Source of the DNA: Camellia lanceoleosa
Lineage: Eukaryota > Streptophyta > Magnoliopsida > Ericales > Theaceae
Reading direction: 5' to 3'
Assembly: GCA_025200525.1 (NCBI GenBank)
Contig: JANUSC010000050.1
Span: 620,001-684,000 of the forward strand
DNA: 64,000 nt
In this document: piece by piece, positions 12,243 to 23,082 of the stretch
How positions within the stretch are numbered: the stretch's first letter is position 1
Layout: every line of letters begins with the position of its first letter
Program-made: the position numbers and the translations under genes
Notes under the pieces: generated by a model
The model's database searches: none
What the model saw: only the letters and a program-made list of their open reading frames with translations
Told to the model about the DNA's origin: nothing

Positions 12243-12254
12243 TGATATCAGAAC
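12243..12254 (+). other. Primer binding site of element C, mutated
   Basis: TGATATCAGAAC differs from the initiator tRNA-Met complement TGGTATCAGAGC at two positions, both G to A. It begins four bases after the LTR end. Confidence 0.8.
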
Positions 12255-12436
12255 ACGAGTTATATCTCACTCACTTGTCCATTGAGCTATAGAGAATCTG
12301 GAGGAGACTTCAGGATTGCATTCATGTGTATTTAAATGCTAGAGTGAGACAATTTTTACGATTACATATTTGAATTTGTACATGTATACATATGGTGTTT
12401 GTTGTGTTTATAATAATACAAGTTTTATATAGAAAA

Positions 12437-13255
12437 ATGGTGAGGACAAGGGGTGATGAGCTAGAGGAGGCAACCTCCTCAAGACTAGATAGAATGGAAC
12501 AGATGATGCAGGACATGGCTGAAGCCATAAGACAACAACAACAGTGGCAACAACAACAACAACAACGGCTGCCACCCCCACCTCTAATGCCTGTACCACC
12601 TCCAGCTCTAGAGTGTCAGATAGGGGACTGTACTGTTGCTTTGACTAGAGAATTTAAAAAGATGAAACCACCGTTGTTTCATTGTGGAATTGAGCCACTG
12701 AAGGCCGAAGCTTGGGTCTTAGGGATTGAGAAGTTGTTCGAAGTGTTCCCATGTACCGAAGCTCAGAAAGTACAACTAGCTGCATTTATATTAGAAGATG
12801 ATGCCAGGCATTGGTGGATGTTGGCTCGAGATGAGAATAAGGATATTACTTGGGCTCGCTTTCAAGAAATCTTTTACAAGAAATACTTCCCACAATGTGT
12901 ATGGGACAAAAAAGGGCTTGAATTTATGGAACTCAATCAGGGAAACAAATCAGTTGCTGAATATGAGGCTCAGTTTACAGAGTTAGCCTGCTACGCACTC
13001 CACATGGTGGATACAGACTATAAGAAAGCTAAACAATTTAAGGGAGGTTTGCTTGACCCAATCTTAGAGAGAGTCAATGTACTTAAATTACCAACATATG
13101 TGGATGTGCTTGATAGGGCACTAATAGCATAGGGAAATGTCGCCAACCATAAACAGAATTTCGAATGGAAGTGCAGGAGACAAAATTTTAATAAGGGGAC
13201 AACATCAGCTAATAAGAAGTTGAATTCTGGGAATTCCAATAATTTGGGGTCAACC
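12437..13255 (+). pseudogene. Gag of element C (chromovirus-like), truncated
   Basis: Gag forms the capsid particle that packages the element's RNA. The frame opens with ATG at 12437 (MVRTRGDELEEA), about 180 bp after the PBS, and has a Gln/Pro-rich segment (roughly residues 35-60) followed by a Retrotrans_gag core: LKAEAWVLGIEKLFEVFPC, AAFILEDDARHWW, WARFQEIFYKKYFP and KSVAEYEAQFTELACYA. It meets a TAG at 13130-13132 after about 230 codons; the same frame continues with basic residues to about 13255. There the sequence switches to the reverse complement of element A's gag, so the zinc knuckle and all of pol are absent. The Gag core itself looks complete; the truncation is a rearrangement breakpoint. 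Confidence 0.85.
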
Positions 13256-14193
13256 CCAAGTGGAGACTTGTGGCCCAATTGGCCACACTTAAAATAAGTG
13301 AAGGCTCCCTGATTACCTCTCCCTGAACCCGAACTCGGCACAAGAATGGTGGATCTAGACTGTGCTACTTGGGACTGCTGTGGGTTAGAACTCCTTTGCT
13401 TCTTACTGTTCCGATTCTCCCCTTGAACCTCCTGACTCCTGTTCTTGGAGCCTCTCATTCTCTCCTCCTCAATCTGAATCACGGTCTCTAAGTGAGTTGT
13501 TGCCTTCACAAGATGACTGTAATCCCTAATCATGGACATGGCCACCTTGAAAAGGAGTTTGGTCCTCAATCTCTTCTCAAACTCCAAGCAACAACGTTTC
13601 TCTGTCTCCACAAGCTCGGGTGTGCAAACCTCAACAAACTAGTAAAGGTAGCTTTAAACTCTGCCACCAGGGTGTTAAGCTACTTGTTCAAGAATTGCTC
13701 CCTCATCTTCTCTCTAATAGTGGGAGGCAAAAACTTGTCCTGGAAGGCATTGACAAAAGCCTCCCAAATCACTCCGATGCGTCCCCGCGCAAACTTCCAC
13801 CACTGACCCACATCTCCCTTCAGCTAGAAGGATGCCAAAGTCACTCTCAACCTATCATCCTCAATGCCAAGCATCTCAAACGTCCTCACCACCTGCTCAA
13901 GCCATTCATCTTCTTTCAAAGGCTCTTTAGGATCCCCCAAAAACTCATTCAGATTCGACCGAAAGAACTCCCTCTTTAAGAAAGATGGCCCTGTCTCCAT
14001 TACTTGGGCCTGGACTTGATTCTTAGCTCTAAGAATGTCCATGGATTCCCGTAAAGCTCCAGCCATTTCTCGGGCCAAAGCGCTCATGGTCTGCTGACAA
14101 AACCCTCCTTCTGCGCTGGAATTTCATTCGATAATGACATCTCCTACCATTTAGGCCTACATGCCTACTACCACCACGTCTACATCCTGACAT
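13256..14193 (-). pseudogene. Gag of element A, decayed
   Basis: The minus strand opens with ATG at 14193-14191 (MSGCRRGGSRHVG). After a frame change near 14090 it encodes ALAREMAGALRESMDILR, PKEPLKEDEWLEQVVRTFEM, a QWWKFARG segment and, after further stops, a basic QVQGENRNSKKQRSSNPQQS region and a zinc-knuckle start, YFKCGQLGHKS, at about 13290. The knuckle is cut at the junction with element C's gag (about 13255), and A resumes at 9519 just before its protease. At least two frame changes and several stops show it is non-functional. The family is the same as C's gag, but the two lie head to head. Confidence 0.8.
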
Positions 14194-14539
14194 CCTAATA
14201 AAGGTAATACTAGAGATTAGCACATTTACAAATGTGCTGAAGCTGACTCACTCATGTCCTAATGCGATGGACAATAATTAATTCACTCCACATAACCACA
14301 TAATCACATAAACACATACGAATTTCCTTTCTAGATAATTATTGCCCCACGACGTTGCCAAATTTCCAATTAGAAATAGTAGTGATCAAGTGCTCTTCTT
14401 ACAGGAGTTCTAGAAACTCATTGACCCAATCAATATCTTAGAAATTAAATCACATACCCATATAATCATATAATCATGTTATCACATAGCATACTATACA
14501 TACAAATATCTCTATCAAGTGAGATAAACCCATTGTCGT
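14194..14539 (-). other. Untranslated leader of element A, first part
   Basis: Non-coding. It resembles the leader of B (5250-5300) and ends in GTCGT at 14535-14539, the duplicated target of element E. Confidence 0.6.
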
Positions 14540-14952
14540 TGTGGAGAAGTGGTTTGGAAATACTCTTCAGATCCTGCAAGGCGCTCTTGATCCTCAGCTA
14601 GTCACCTGAAAAGAAATGAACACTCCGGTCGTGGGTGCTGGAATTAGCACTCTGACGGACAAATCAGTGTATACTCTCTAGATAGTTTGTGTTTTAAGTT
14701 AAGCTTGCTAAGAATCACATACCTCTTTCTAGATGATGTTCTTCTATTTATATCTTTTCTTTCTTGGGCCTCAGGATTGGGCCCATTACCTATTCGGCAT
14801 TCGGCCTCTCTAGAAGCAAACCGTCTTTCATTCGGCCCCTCGTCCTTTTTCCGAGTAGGGTTGAATCTGAACGTACAAGATGGTGCCGAGTACTTCGGCT
14901 CCCTTAGTTCAGCTGTTCGGCCTTTTCATGACTCCCATTATTCAGCCCCACA
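14540..14952 (-). mobile_element. 3' LTR of element E
   Basis: TGTGGAGAAGTGG...CAGCCCCACA. It matches 25229-25642 along its length and is flanked internally by a purine tract. Confidence 0.92.
14744..14752 (-). promoter_or_regulatory. TATA box in element E 3' LTR
   Basis: Minus strand TATAAATAG, conserved at 25433-25441 in the 5' LTR. Confidence 0.65.
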
Positions 14953-14966
14953 ATTGCCCCCTAAGC
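14953..14966 (-). other. Polypurine tract of element E
   Basis: Minus strand GCTTAGGGGGCAAT directly upstream of the 3' LTR, the plus-strand primer site for reverse transcription. Confidence 0.85.
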
Positions 14967-15162
14967 ATTTCACTAACGACAGTTGGCTGGAGTGTTTGGT
15001 TTTAAACTCGAAGAGTCAGAGCCAAAATTCAGCGGCTGATCTCATTCCAATGCAGATGTTTGAGTGCACGTTTCTCGGTTAGCATTTCAACTTCCCGCCC
15101 TTCGTACACTTCTATTTATTGCAATTTAAAATTTTGACGTCCTTTCAAATACATATTTTCAT

Positions 15163-17436
15163 ATGCTCGTCGTTGGACTGTCTTCTGAATTATCTTCTGC
15201 AGCTTCCTTTTCTACACTATCCTCTTCCTCTCTTGTAAGTTCTCTGCCCCTCTGCTTTGAATCTTTTTTCCTATTTTGTTTTTGTCCTAGCATATTCCTA
15301 TAGACTGTAGGAAATGGCAAAAATTTAAAAGATCTCCTCTCCTCGGATCGAATTTCTGGCTTTCGACGCCATTTCTCCATTCTTGATGATGTCCATTTGT
15401 CGTTCGTGGCGGATGGAACCCTCGATATGGAGAGGGTTGATGAAACCATGATTGTCTTCCCTCTCCTATCAATCGCAGAGGGTGGAGTCCGTTTCCCCCT
15501 TCACCCATTCCTTAGGGTTGTGCTTCGCCATTGGGGTTTAATCCCTTCTCAGCCCAATGTCAATTTTTTTAGAATCATAATGGGAGTTATACAACTAAAC
15601 CTTTGCCTTAGGATTAACCTCGGCATTCCAGCTATCCAACATTGTTATGCCTTGGCTAAGTCTTCTGGTCGGCACAGGCGCTACTTCCTTAGGGCCAAGG
15701 ACACTGACCATCAACTAGTGACTATGCTTTCCAGCTCTGGGAAGCGAGTTGATGATGTTATGGTCGTTGTCTAAGGTAACTGGGAATTCGGCGAAGGGGA
15801 GGATCGTGTCGACCCTATTCCTAGATGGAGGGGCGAACCAGGTGGCCGAATATCTTTTTGTTTTTATTATTTGTTTATTTTTTGTTGTACCTGAAAGCTT
15901 CTTTTCTGAGATCTTACGGTTTTGCTTGTGTAGGAAACGATTTGAAGAAAGCCCTAATTTCAACCGACGACGCCGTTCTTTCGGAGATCAAAGCCGCCCT
16001 CAAATATTTTAGCCATCTAAGTATCTAGAAACCCACGTTTTGCTTTGTTACGAGCCGACCTATACGACCTTCTCGGCGGTAGAAAATATCCCAGTTCCGA
16101 AGGGTGAAGACTCTCTCATCGCTCTTATGTTGTCCAACTTCAAGAACTTGAGGCAGGTTGGTTTCGAGCGGTCTGATTCGGAGTGGGCTGAAGTAGCTGA
16201 GGTCGCCGAATCAGATCAGTCCGAAGCAGAAGTTCACGAGGCATTGAAATTGGACCTTGAGGAAGCCGGACTTAATTCGGCCGACCCTCCGTCCACTTTG
16301 GGCCGAGGGGATCTTCCATTCGACGACGTTTTTAACGGTTTAGAGGACCTTCTCAACGCATACCCCGCAGACATGGCTGGGTTAAGCCTCACAAAACTTG
16401 CCAAGAAGGCAAATGCGGAAAGGATGGCCGCGCGGTGAAGAGCAGAGGCCCTTCGGTCTGATGTACCGCCCACCACCGAATCTCAGCCCTACTTGCCTGT
16501 TACCGAATCCCAGACCTCCTTGCCTGTTGTTGAGGAGGGAACGGCAAAAAACCAGAATGTCGAGTCCATTGTGGTCATACAGGCCGATCAAGAGGTTAAG
16601 GAAAGGGCAGAGAAACGTCCTGCCGAGTTTGAGGTCGGTTCAGAAGAACAAGGCGGCAAACGACCTCGTTTAGAGGGATTGAATGTGAGCGATCCTTTTG
16701 TCATTTAGCTGAGGATAAAAAACATGCCGATCTCCTCTGATGCTTCGGTACTTAAAGATCCAGCGGTCGCACTTAGCATTTCTGCGTCTGTATCATTGCC
16801 GGCAGACAAGACGACTTTCCGAGAGGAGCCGGATCTAGTTGCGATAGCATTGGCTGCTCAATCGGCTCTTTTGGTATATACCTGAACTTTTTTTCACTTT
16901 ATGCAAATACTATTTCGGTTTTAACTTCCTGCTTTGCAGACCGTCGGAAGGATAGCCGATATGGGTCGTTGCCATCGTGATCCCGTCGAACAGATTGGCC
17001 ATTTACAAACGGATGTTGAGGGCCAGAGGAGTAGGGCCGAGGTCGCAATTTTGAGGGCGAACATGGAAGGCACGCGGGCCGAGGCCGAGATGGACAGGGC
17101 TCGTAATGCGGATCAACTAAGATCGGATGCTGAGAAGACGGTGGAAGCAAGCGCAGACGCATTCAAATCGGCCCAGGACGCGGTCTCCAAACTGGATGCT
17201 GAGTTGGAAGAAATAAAGAAGGCGAAGGAAACAGCCGACTTGGAAGCTTCCAAGGCATTCGAGGCCAGGAAAGTGCTGGTCTCGCCGAGTATGTGGATGA
17301 GGCCCCCAAATTTGAAAATCGGGGATTCAAACACGGCTGGCTCAAAGCCCTTGCTGTTGCTGATGTGTCATTGACTATGCCAATTCCGTATGAGCAAGTG
17401 GATGTTGAGCCGCTGGAGTCTAACTTCGAGGACTAA
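15163..17436 (+). pseudogene. Antisense multi-exon gene (aORF) in element E, related to 'putative gypsy type transposon' proteins
   Basis: The plus strand, opposite to gag-pol, reads as a spliced gene. My model is exon 15163-15234 (starts MLVVGLSS), intron 15235-15303, exon 15304-15841, intron 15842-15933, exon 15934-16873, intron 16874-16939, exon 16940-17436. All introns are GT-AG, 66-92 bp, and join in phase. Exon 2 carries VRFPLHPFLRVVLRHWGLIP and a long conserved block ending KRVDDVMVVV, resembling the PF04195 family, which is known from such antisense positions. The last exon is a predicted coiled coil rich in Ala, Glu and Lys, then ENRGFKHGWLKAL. Damage: stop 15772-15774, frameshift near 16015, stops 16436-16438 and 16706-16708, frameshift near 17275. 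Function is unknown; Tat elements often have antisense ORFs here. The domain match is from memory and needs a profile search. Confidence 0.7.
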
Positions 17437-17685
17437 TCTGGGCGATAGTCATAGTTTTAGGATTTCGAATGTACTTTTACAGCTTTTCGTTCGGTAATTT
17501 TCATGTATTGCTATAGTCATAGTTTTTTGTTAGGCATTTTCATGCAGACTTGTAGCTTTTTGTTTAGTAATTTTTGTATGTAAAATGGCTACAATTTGTG
17601 CCCAATTTACTAATGAAAATTTCCTTTTTTACCTTGCCGTTTCTGTGCTAAATTTTGTTATTGATGAATGGTATTGCTTTCATTA

Positions 17686-18245
17686 TTCATGGGATGGCCG
17701 ATCAGATTAATGAATCTACCCTTGCATAAGCCAGTGCATGAGCTTCGGAAGCCGAATAGGTCTGGTTCATGGGATGGCTGCGGCATAAATCGATCGGCAT
17801 TGGGTTTCGGTACTTGGCCAATTAGATTAATAAATCTGCCCTTGCCCCAGCTAGTGCATGAGCTTTAGAAGCCGAATAGGTCTGGTTCATGGGATGGCTG
17901 CGGCATAAATTGATCGGCATTGGGTTTCGATTCTTGGCCGATTAGATTAATAAATCTGTCCTTGCCCTAGCCAGTGCATGAGCTTCGGAAGTCATAATGT
18001 TTGGTTCATGGGATGGCTATGGCATAAATCGATCGGCATTGGGTTTCGGTACTTAGCCGATTGGATTAATAAATCTTCCTTTGCTCCAGCCAGTGCATGA
18101 GCTTCGGACTTCGAATATGTCTGGTTCATGGGATGGCTGTGGCATAAATCTATCGGTATTGGGTTTCGGTACTTGGTCGATTGGATTAATAAATCTACCC
18201 TTGCCCCAGCCAGTGCACGAGCTTCTGAAGCCGAATGGGGCTGGT
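17686..18245. repeat. 120-bp tandem repeat in element E
   Basis: Nearly five copies of a 119-120 bp unit beginning GGTTCATGGGATGGCTG and containing ATCGATCGGCATTGGGTTTCG and GCCAGTGCATGAGCTTCGG. It lies between the two antisense coding regions. Confidence 0.9.
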
Positions 18246-18450
18246 TTGGGGAATGGCTGATCGTCATCTGGCTTTTGGCGTTCAGAATTACTGACGTCGC
18301 CTCGGGGGAGCTACATACATTTAAGGATAAATGGGGTGAGTTTGTGCCAGAGACCCCACTTATTTCCATTCAGACTTGATTTAAACTTGCCTAGGATAAG
18401 TGTGGATGTCAAATAGACTGTTCTTTAATAGCAAAGGAGGACGAACATTG

Positions 18451-19260
18451 GCTGAATTAGATGCCGCAAGGAATCACAGTAGCGAGCCTATACGCACAGG
18501 AAGAAGGACGTCCAAGGAGCGGGAAAAACATCAGCCCCCTAGTGGTTGAAGAAGATCATCCCGAAAGGAAAAACAGCAACGGGGAAGCTCCTCACATTCG
18601 CAACCAAGAAGCGAGACTGATGCGACGCCATGACCGTTGAGTTTTGCGGTTTTCGTGGAGAATAAACCGATGACGGAGGCGGATTCCATCATTAATGATC
18701 CGGGTGTAGCAGTCGAGTTCGCTCGACAAATTTTTCCACCGGAAGTCTAGTAATTGATGGTCGGTCGTCAAGTTTTTAAAGTATTTCGAAAAGGCATACA
18801 TGGGGCGGTGAAAGGACTATATACCGCTTATGAAGTCGGCATGCGCCTGCGCGCCGTGCGACAGGAGATTCAGAAAAAAGACGAACGGAATCGCAATTTG
18901 GAGGTTCGTGCGGAAAAGGCTGAGCGTGAACTTAGGAAGCTTAGGAATGCTCAAACCACCAAGCCGTGGGCGGCTGGTCAGTCCAATTTGGTCGTGAAGG
19001 AGAGAGTGACCCAACGGGCCTCGGGTTATGAAAAAGGGTTCTATGACGGCTGGAAGGTTGGGATAGAGAAGACCAAACAAGACCTCGTTGAGGAGGTCTG
19101 CCGATGTGAAAATCGTGGATTCAAGCATGGTTGGATCAAGGCACTTCAAACCGAGGAAGCTCTCAGAGCAGCGGGCATTGATTCAGCATCGCCGCTGTAC
19201 CATTGTCATCACTTCCCCTATTCCGATTTTGAAATTGAGAAGAGCGACGAGGAAAAATAG
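18451..19260 (+). pseudogene. Second antisense coding region of element E, coiled-coil type
   Basis: One plus-strand frame runs from GCT at 18451 to the stop at 19258-19260 with four internal stops (after PPSG, after DATP, and a TAG-TAA pair after FPPEV). The longest uninterrupted part begins with ATG at 18757 and gives 167 residues. It starts with a basic and Ser-rich stretch (TGRRTSKEREK), then IINDPGVAVEF, then a heptad-like helix (RQEIQKKDERNRNLEVRAEKAE), then ENRGFKHGWIKAL. Both the NDPGVA-like block and the ENRGFKHGW motif recur in the first antisense gene (KDPAVA near 16750, ENRGFKHGWLKAL near 17320), so the two are related. There is no intron where the first gene has its third. No function is known. 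Confidence 0.6.
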
Positions 19261-19550
19261 ACTTTGCAATGTGCGAATGCAGATTGCGTGCTAGATTATG
19301 TTATCATTGTCTAATTTGAATAAAATGTTTTATTTTAAATGTTTGTATTTCGTTTTGAATCATTATGTGCTTAATTAAGCGTCTCGTTACGAATATCGGC
19401 ATGTTTTGTGTTTCGTTGTATAAACGTTTAAATAAACATTGACCGGCCCGAATTAACCAAACATTTCATTGTGTAAACGGGTTTTGCCGGCTTGACATAA
19501 GAGCAATTTTTGTTAAATATTTATTCGGCTACAGACACGGGCCGATGAGG

Positions 19551-20725
19551 CTCCGATTCCGGAGTCTCATTCGGCCAATCGAGTGGTCCGAAGTTGTCAT
19601 GCATAAGCGAGGCTCCGAATCCGGAGACTTGTATTGGCCTTAAATAAAAAATCCATAATGGGCACTCCGAATACGGAGGATTAATCAGCCCAAAGGTGTC
19701 ATGCACCATCGGGGCTCCAAATCCGAAGACTTGTATAGGCCAATCGTGATATCCACGAAGGGCGCTCCGAATCTGGAGGCTTAATCGGCCAATCGTGATA
19801 TCCACGAAGGGCGCTCCGAATCCAGAGACTTAATCGGCCAATCGTGATATCCACGAAGGGCGCTCCGAATCCGGAGACTTAATCGGCCAATCGTGATATC
19901 CACGAAGGGCGCTCTGAATCCGAAGACTTAATCGGACAATCGTGATATCCACGAAGGGCGCTCTGAATCTGGAGACTTGTATAGGCCAATCGTGATATCC
20001 ACGGAGGGCACTCCGAATCTGGAGATTTAATTGGCCAATCGTGATATCCACGAAGGGCGATCCGAATCTGGAGACTTAATCGACCAATCGTGATATCCAT
20101 GAAGGGTGCTCCGAATCCGGAGACTTAATCGGCCAATCGTGATATCCACGAAGGGTGCTCCGAATCCGGAGGCTTAATTGGCCAATTGTGATATCCACGA
20201 AGGGCGCTCCGAATCTGGAGACTTAATCGGCCAATCGTGATATCCACGAAAGGCGCTCCAAATCTGATGACTTGTATGGGCCAATCGTGATATCCACGAA
20301 GGGCTCTCCGAATCCGGAGACTTAATCGACCAATCGTGATATCCACGAAGGGCGCTCCAAATCTGGAGGCTTAATCGGCCAATCGTGATATCCACAAAGG
20401 GCGCTCCGAATCCGGAGACTTAATCGGCCAATCGTGATATCCACGAAAGGCGCTCCGAATTCGGACACTTAATCGGCCAATCGTGATATCCACAAACGGT
20501 GCTCCGAATCCGGAGACTTGTATGGGCCAATCGTGATATCCATGAAGGGCGCTCCGAATCCGAAGGCTTAATCGGCCAATCGTGATATCCACGAAGGGCG
20601 CTCCGAATCCGGAGGCTTGTATGGGCCAATCGTGATATCCACGAAGGGCGCTCCAAATCCAGAGGCTTAATCGGCCAATCGTGATATCCACGAAGGGCGC
20701 TCCGAATCTGGAGGCCTAATCGGCC
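19551..20725. repeat. 49-bp minisatellite (about 20 copies) with two hairpins per unit
   Basis: From 19738 to 20725 about 20 copies of a 49-bp unit follow each other: GGCCAATCGTGATATCCACG, AAGGGCGCTCCGAATCCGG, AGACTTAATC. Each unit has two short perfect inverted repeats, TCGTG/CACGA around ATATC and CTCCG/CGGAG around AATC. Diverged and longer relatives occupy 19551-19737. The array sits directly downstream of integrase, in the 3' untranslated part of element E. Confidence 0.95.
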
Positions 20726-20820
20726 TAAAAGGGCTTGGGAACTGAATTGCATGATGAAGAAATGAGAAACTTTGCATTGCAATAGTGGAATATGTACAAG
20801 TATCAAGCCCACAAGTCGGG

Positions 20821-22047
20821 TCAATGATAGAATTTACGTAAGTGCGTTGAATTCCAAGGCCGTGGTAGGCTCTTTCCTGACATGTCTTTGAGCCGATATG
20901 TCCCTATTCCTACGATGGAATCTATCTGATAGGGGCCGTCCCAGTTTGGTCCCAATTTTCCGTCGGCCGGTCTCCTGTCGGCTGGAAGTACTTTCTTCAG
21001 GACCAACTCTCCTAGTGTGTAGCAGCATAGCTGAACGCGTTGATTATACGACTTAGCAAGCTGCTGCTGATACCGTGCCATGGACGCAAGGGCACGGTCT
21101 CTTCGTTCTTCGATTAGAATCAAATCCAAAGCCAGCATCATGTCGTTTCGGCCTGTATCAAAAACTTGTAATTTCAAGGTTGAGTGGCCGATCTCCAAGG
21201 GTAAGATCACCTGGGTTCCGAAGCATAAGGCAAATGGCGTTTCTCCAGTGGATCTCCTCGGCGTAGTACGATGAGCCCACAATACACTCGGCAATTCTTC
21301 GACCCATTTGCCTTTAGCTTTCTCCAGCCTCTTCTTGATGCCGTCCAAAATGGATTTATTATAGGCTTCGGCTTGGCCATTGTTCTGGGGGTAAGCCGGC
21401 GTAGAAAAGTAAGGCCGGATACCATACTTGCTGCATAGCTCTCGGTAGACGCGACAATCAAACTGGGTGCCATTGTCTGAGATAAGAGCTCTTGGAATGC
21501 CAAATCGTGTTATGATGTTTCTCCATACAAAACGCTTAACATCAGCATCTCGTATATGTGTTAATGCCTCCGCTTCGACCCATTTTGTAAAGTAATCTGT
21601 CGCGACGATCAAGTATCGCTTGTTCCCTGGGGCCCTCGGCAATGTTCCTACGATATGAAGCCCCCATTGAGCGAACGGCTAGGGACTAGTGATAGAGTTC
21701 AACTATTTAGCAGGCAGATCGGTTAACGGGGAGAACTTTTGGCACTATTCACATTTTTTCACATAACACTCAGTGTCAACTCTCATTGTCGGCCAATAAT
21801 ACCCCTGTGTTATAGCTCGATGGGCCAAAGAGTGCCCACCAGAATGGACACCACAACTGCCCTCATGTATCTCAGTCAGAAGTTCCTCGACTTTGTCCGG
21901 GTGCACATATTCCAAATATGGACCGAAGAGGGATTTTTTTATAAAGCCTTCCTTGCGGATCCAAGTAGTATCGTAGGGCTTTGTTTCGCAGCTTGTGCGG
22001 TTCTTTTTTTTCCTTTGGGAGTTGTTCAGAAGAGAGGAATGCAGCAA
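20821..22047 (-). pseudogene. Integrase of element E, core intact, one or more stops upstream
   Basis: Minus strand. The N-terminal zinc finger is present: EIHEGSCGVHSGGHSLAHRAI with its two His, then ECYVKKC with the first Cys. A TAG follows at once (about 21745) and another near 21680. From 21642 to the stop at 20821 there is an uninterrupted 273-residue reading with Asp in VATDYFTKWVE, Asp in ISDNGTQF and Glu in NGQAEAYNKS, the D,D,E triad. Further on are WAHRTTPRRSTGETPF and a C-terminal ELVLKKVLPADRR...LGPNWDGPYQI domain. The enzyme inserts the cDNA into chromosomes. The core keeps all catalytic residues even though the rest of pol is interrupted. It ends just before the 49-bp repeat. 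Confidence 0.92.
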
Positions 22048-22087
22048 TGGGGTCCATCCAGCTCGGTATAGATTCTATAACGTCAAC

Positions 22088-22560
22088 CTAGATTTCCTCC
22101 GAATGGCCAATACTCAGCTCCAGAATGAAACCTACTTCAATGGTCCGTTTAATCTCTGAGTTGATGGCGGAGGCTAGGCAAGCCAAGGCATCTGCGTGTG
22201 TGTTTTGGTTGCGTGTTATTTGGTTAAGTTCGTGATGGTCAAATTTTGCCAGCAAGGAGTTAGCCGTTTTCATGTAGGCTGCCATACGGTCGTTTCTTGC
22301 CACGTACTCCCCCTTTAGCTGATTGATTTCCAATTTTGAATCACAAAACACAAGCAAATGCCGAGCACCGAGAAGATGCGCATTCCGCAAGCCGGCTAGA
22401 AGGGCTTCGTATTCGATTTCGTCATTTTATGCTTCGAAGCCGAGCTTGACGGCCTGCTCAATTATTGCGCCGTCTAGAGACATGATTACAACTCCGACAC
22501 CACTACCCTGCTGGTTGGACGATCCATCACAATACAACTGCCAAATGTCCCCAACATAAA
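22088..22560 (-). pseudogene. Second (archaeal-type) RNase H domain of element E
   Basis: Minus strand. The sequence reads CDGSSNQQGSGVGVV, then IEYEALLAGLRNAHLLGA, LLVFCDSKLEINQLKGEY and NQNTHADALACLAS. These supply the Asp, Glu, Asp, Asp positions expected of an RNase H, all conserved. A TAA interrupts the frame near 22430 between the first two motifs. A second RNase H between the normal RNase H and integrase is the diagnostic trait of Tat-lineage elements and is what places E there. Confidence 0.88.
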
Positions 22561-22599
22561 TTTTCTAGTTTGGTTTCAATCGAACTTTATCAGGTTTGA

Positions 22600-23080
22600 A
22601 GTCGGCAAGGCCCACAGTGAATTCGGTGACAAAGTCAGTAAGCACCTGTCCCTTGATTGAGGTTCTAGGTAGAAACTAAATGTCGTACTGGTCGAGTTCA
22701 AGAGCCCACTTTGAAACACGTCCTGATGCTTCTGCACTCCGTAGTACTGATCGGAGGGGATAATGTGTTACCACCCCAATGCTATGTCCTTGGAAGTAAT
22801 GCATCAGTTTTCTTGCAGCCATGACTAGGGTAGGATGAGTTTTTCCAGCGGAAGGTAGCGTGTTTCAGCGTCAACCATTGCCCTGCTCACATAATACACT
22901 GGCCGCTGCTCCCCCAACTCCTCCTATATCAGTACGACGCTAATGGCCCTGTCGGAAACTGCCAGATACAAAATAAGCGGGTCACCAGCAGCGGGTGTTG
23001 TCAAGAGTGGTACTAGGCGGAGGTAGGTCTTGAGTCCATTGAAAGCGGCTTCGCATTCGGCAGACCATTCAAAAGCCTTG
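22600..23080 (-). pseudogene. RNase H domain of element E, decayed
   Basis: Minus strand, continuing from RT: KAFEWSAECEAAFNGLKTYL, PLILYLAVSDRAISVVLI, EELGEQRPVYYVSRAMVDAE and RYLPLEKLIL are readable, the usual start of the gypsy RNase H. Several stops and at least one frame change follow. It would degrade the RNA strand during reverse transcription but cannot do so in this copy. Confidence 0.8.
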
Positions 23081-23082
23081 CC

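Noticed and set aside
15159..15508. Minus-strand open stretches of 96 and 73 codons
   Set aside because: They overlap the plus-strand exon with the conserved FPLHPFL block, which explains the openness.
19521..20691. Many minus-strand frames of 73-134 codons
   Set aside because: Products of the 49-bp minisatellite (DITIGRLSLRIRSALRGYHD repeats).
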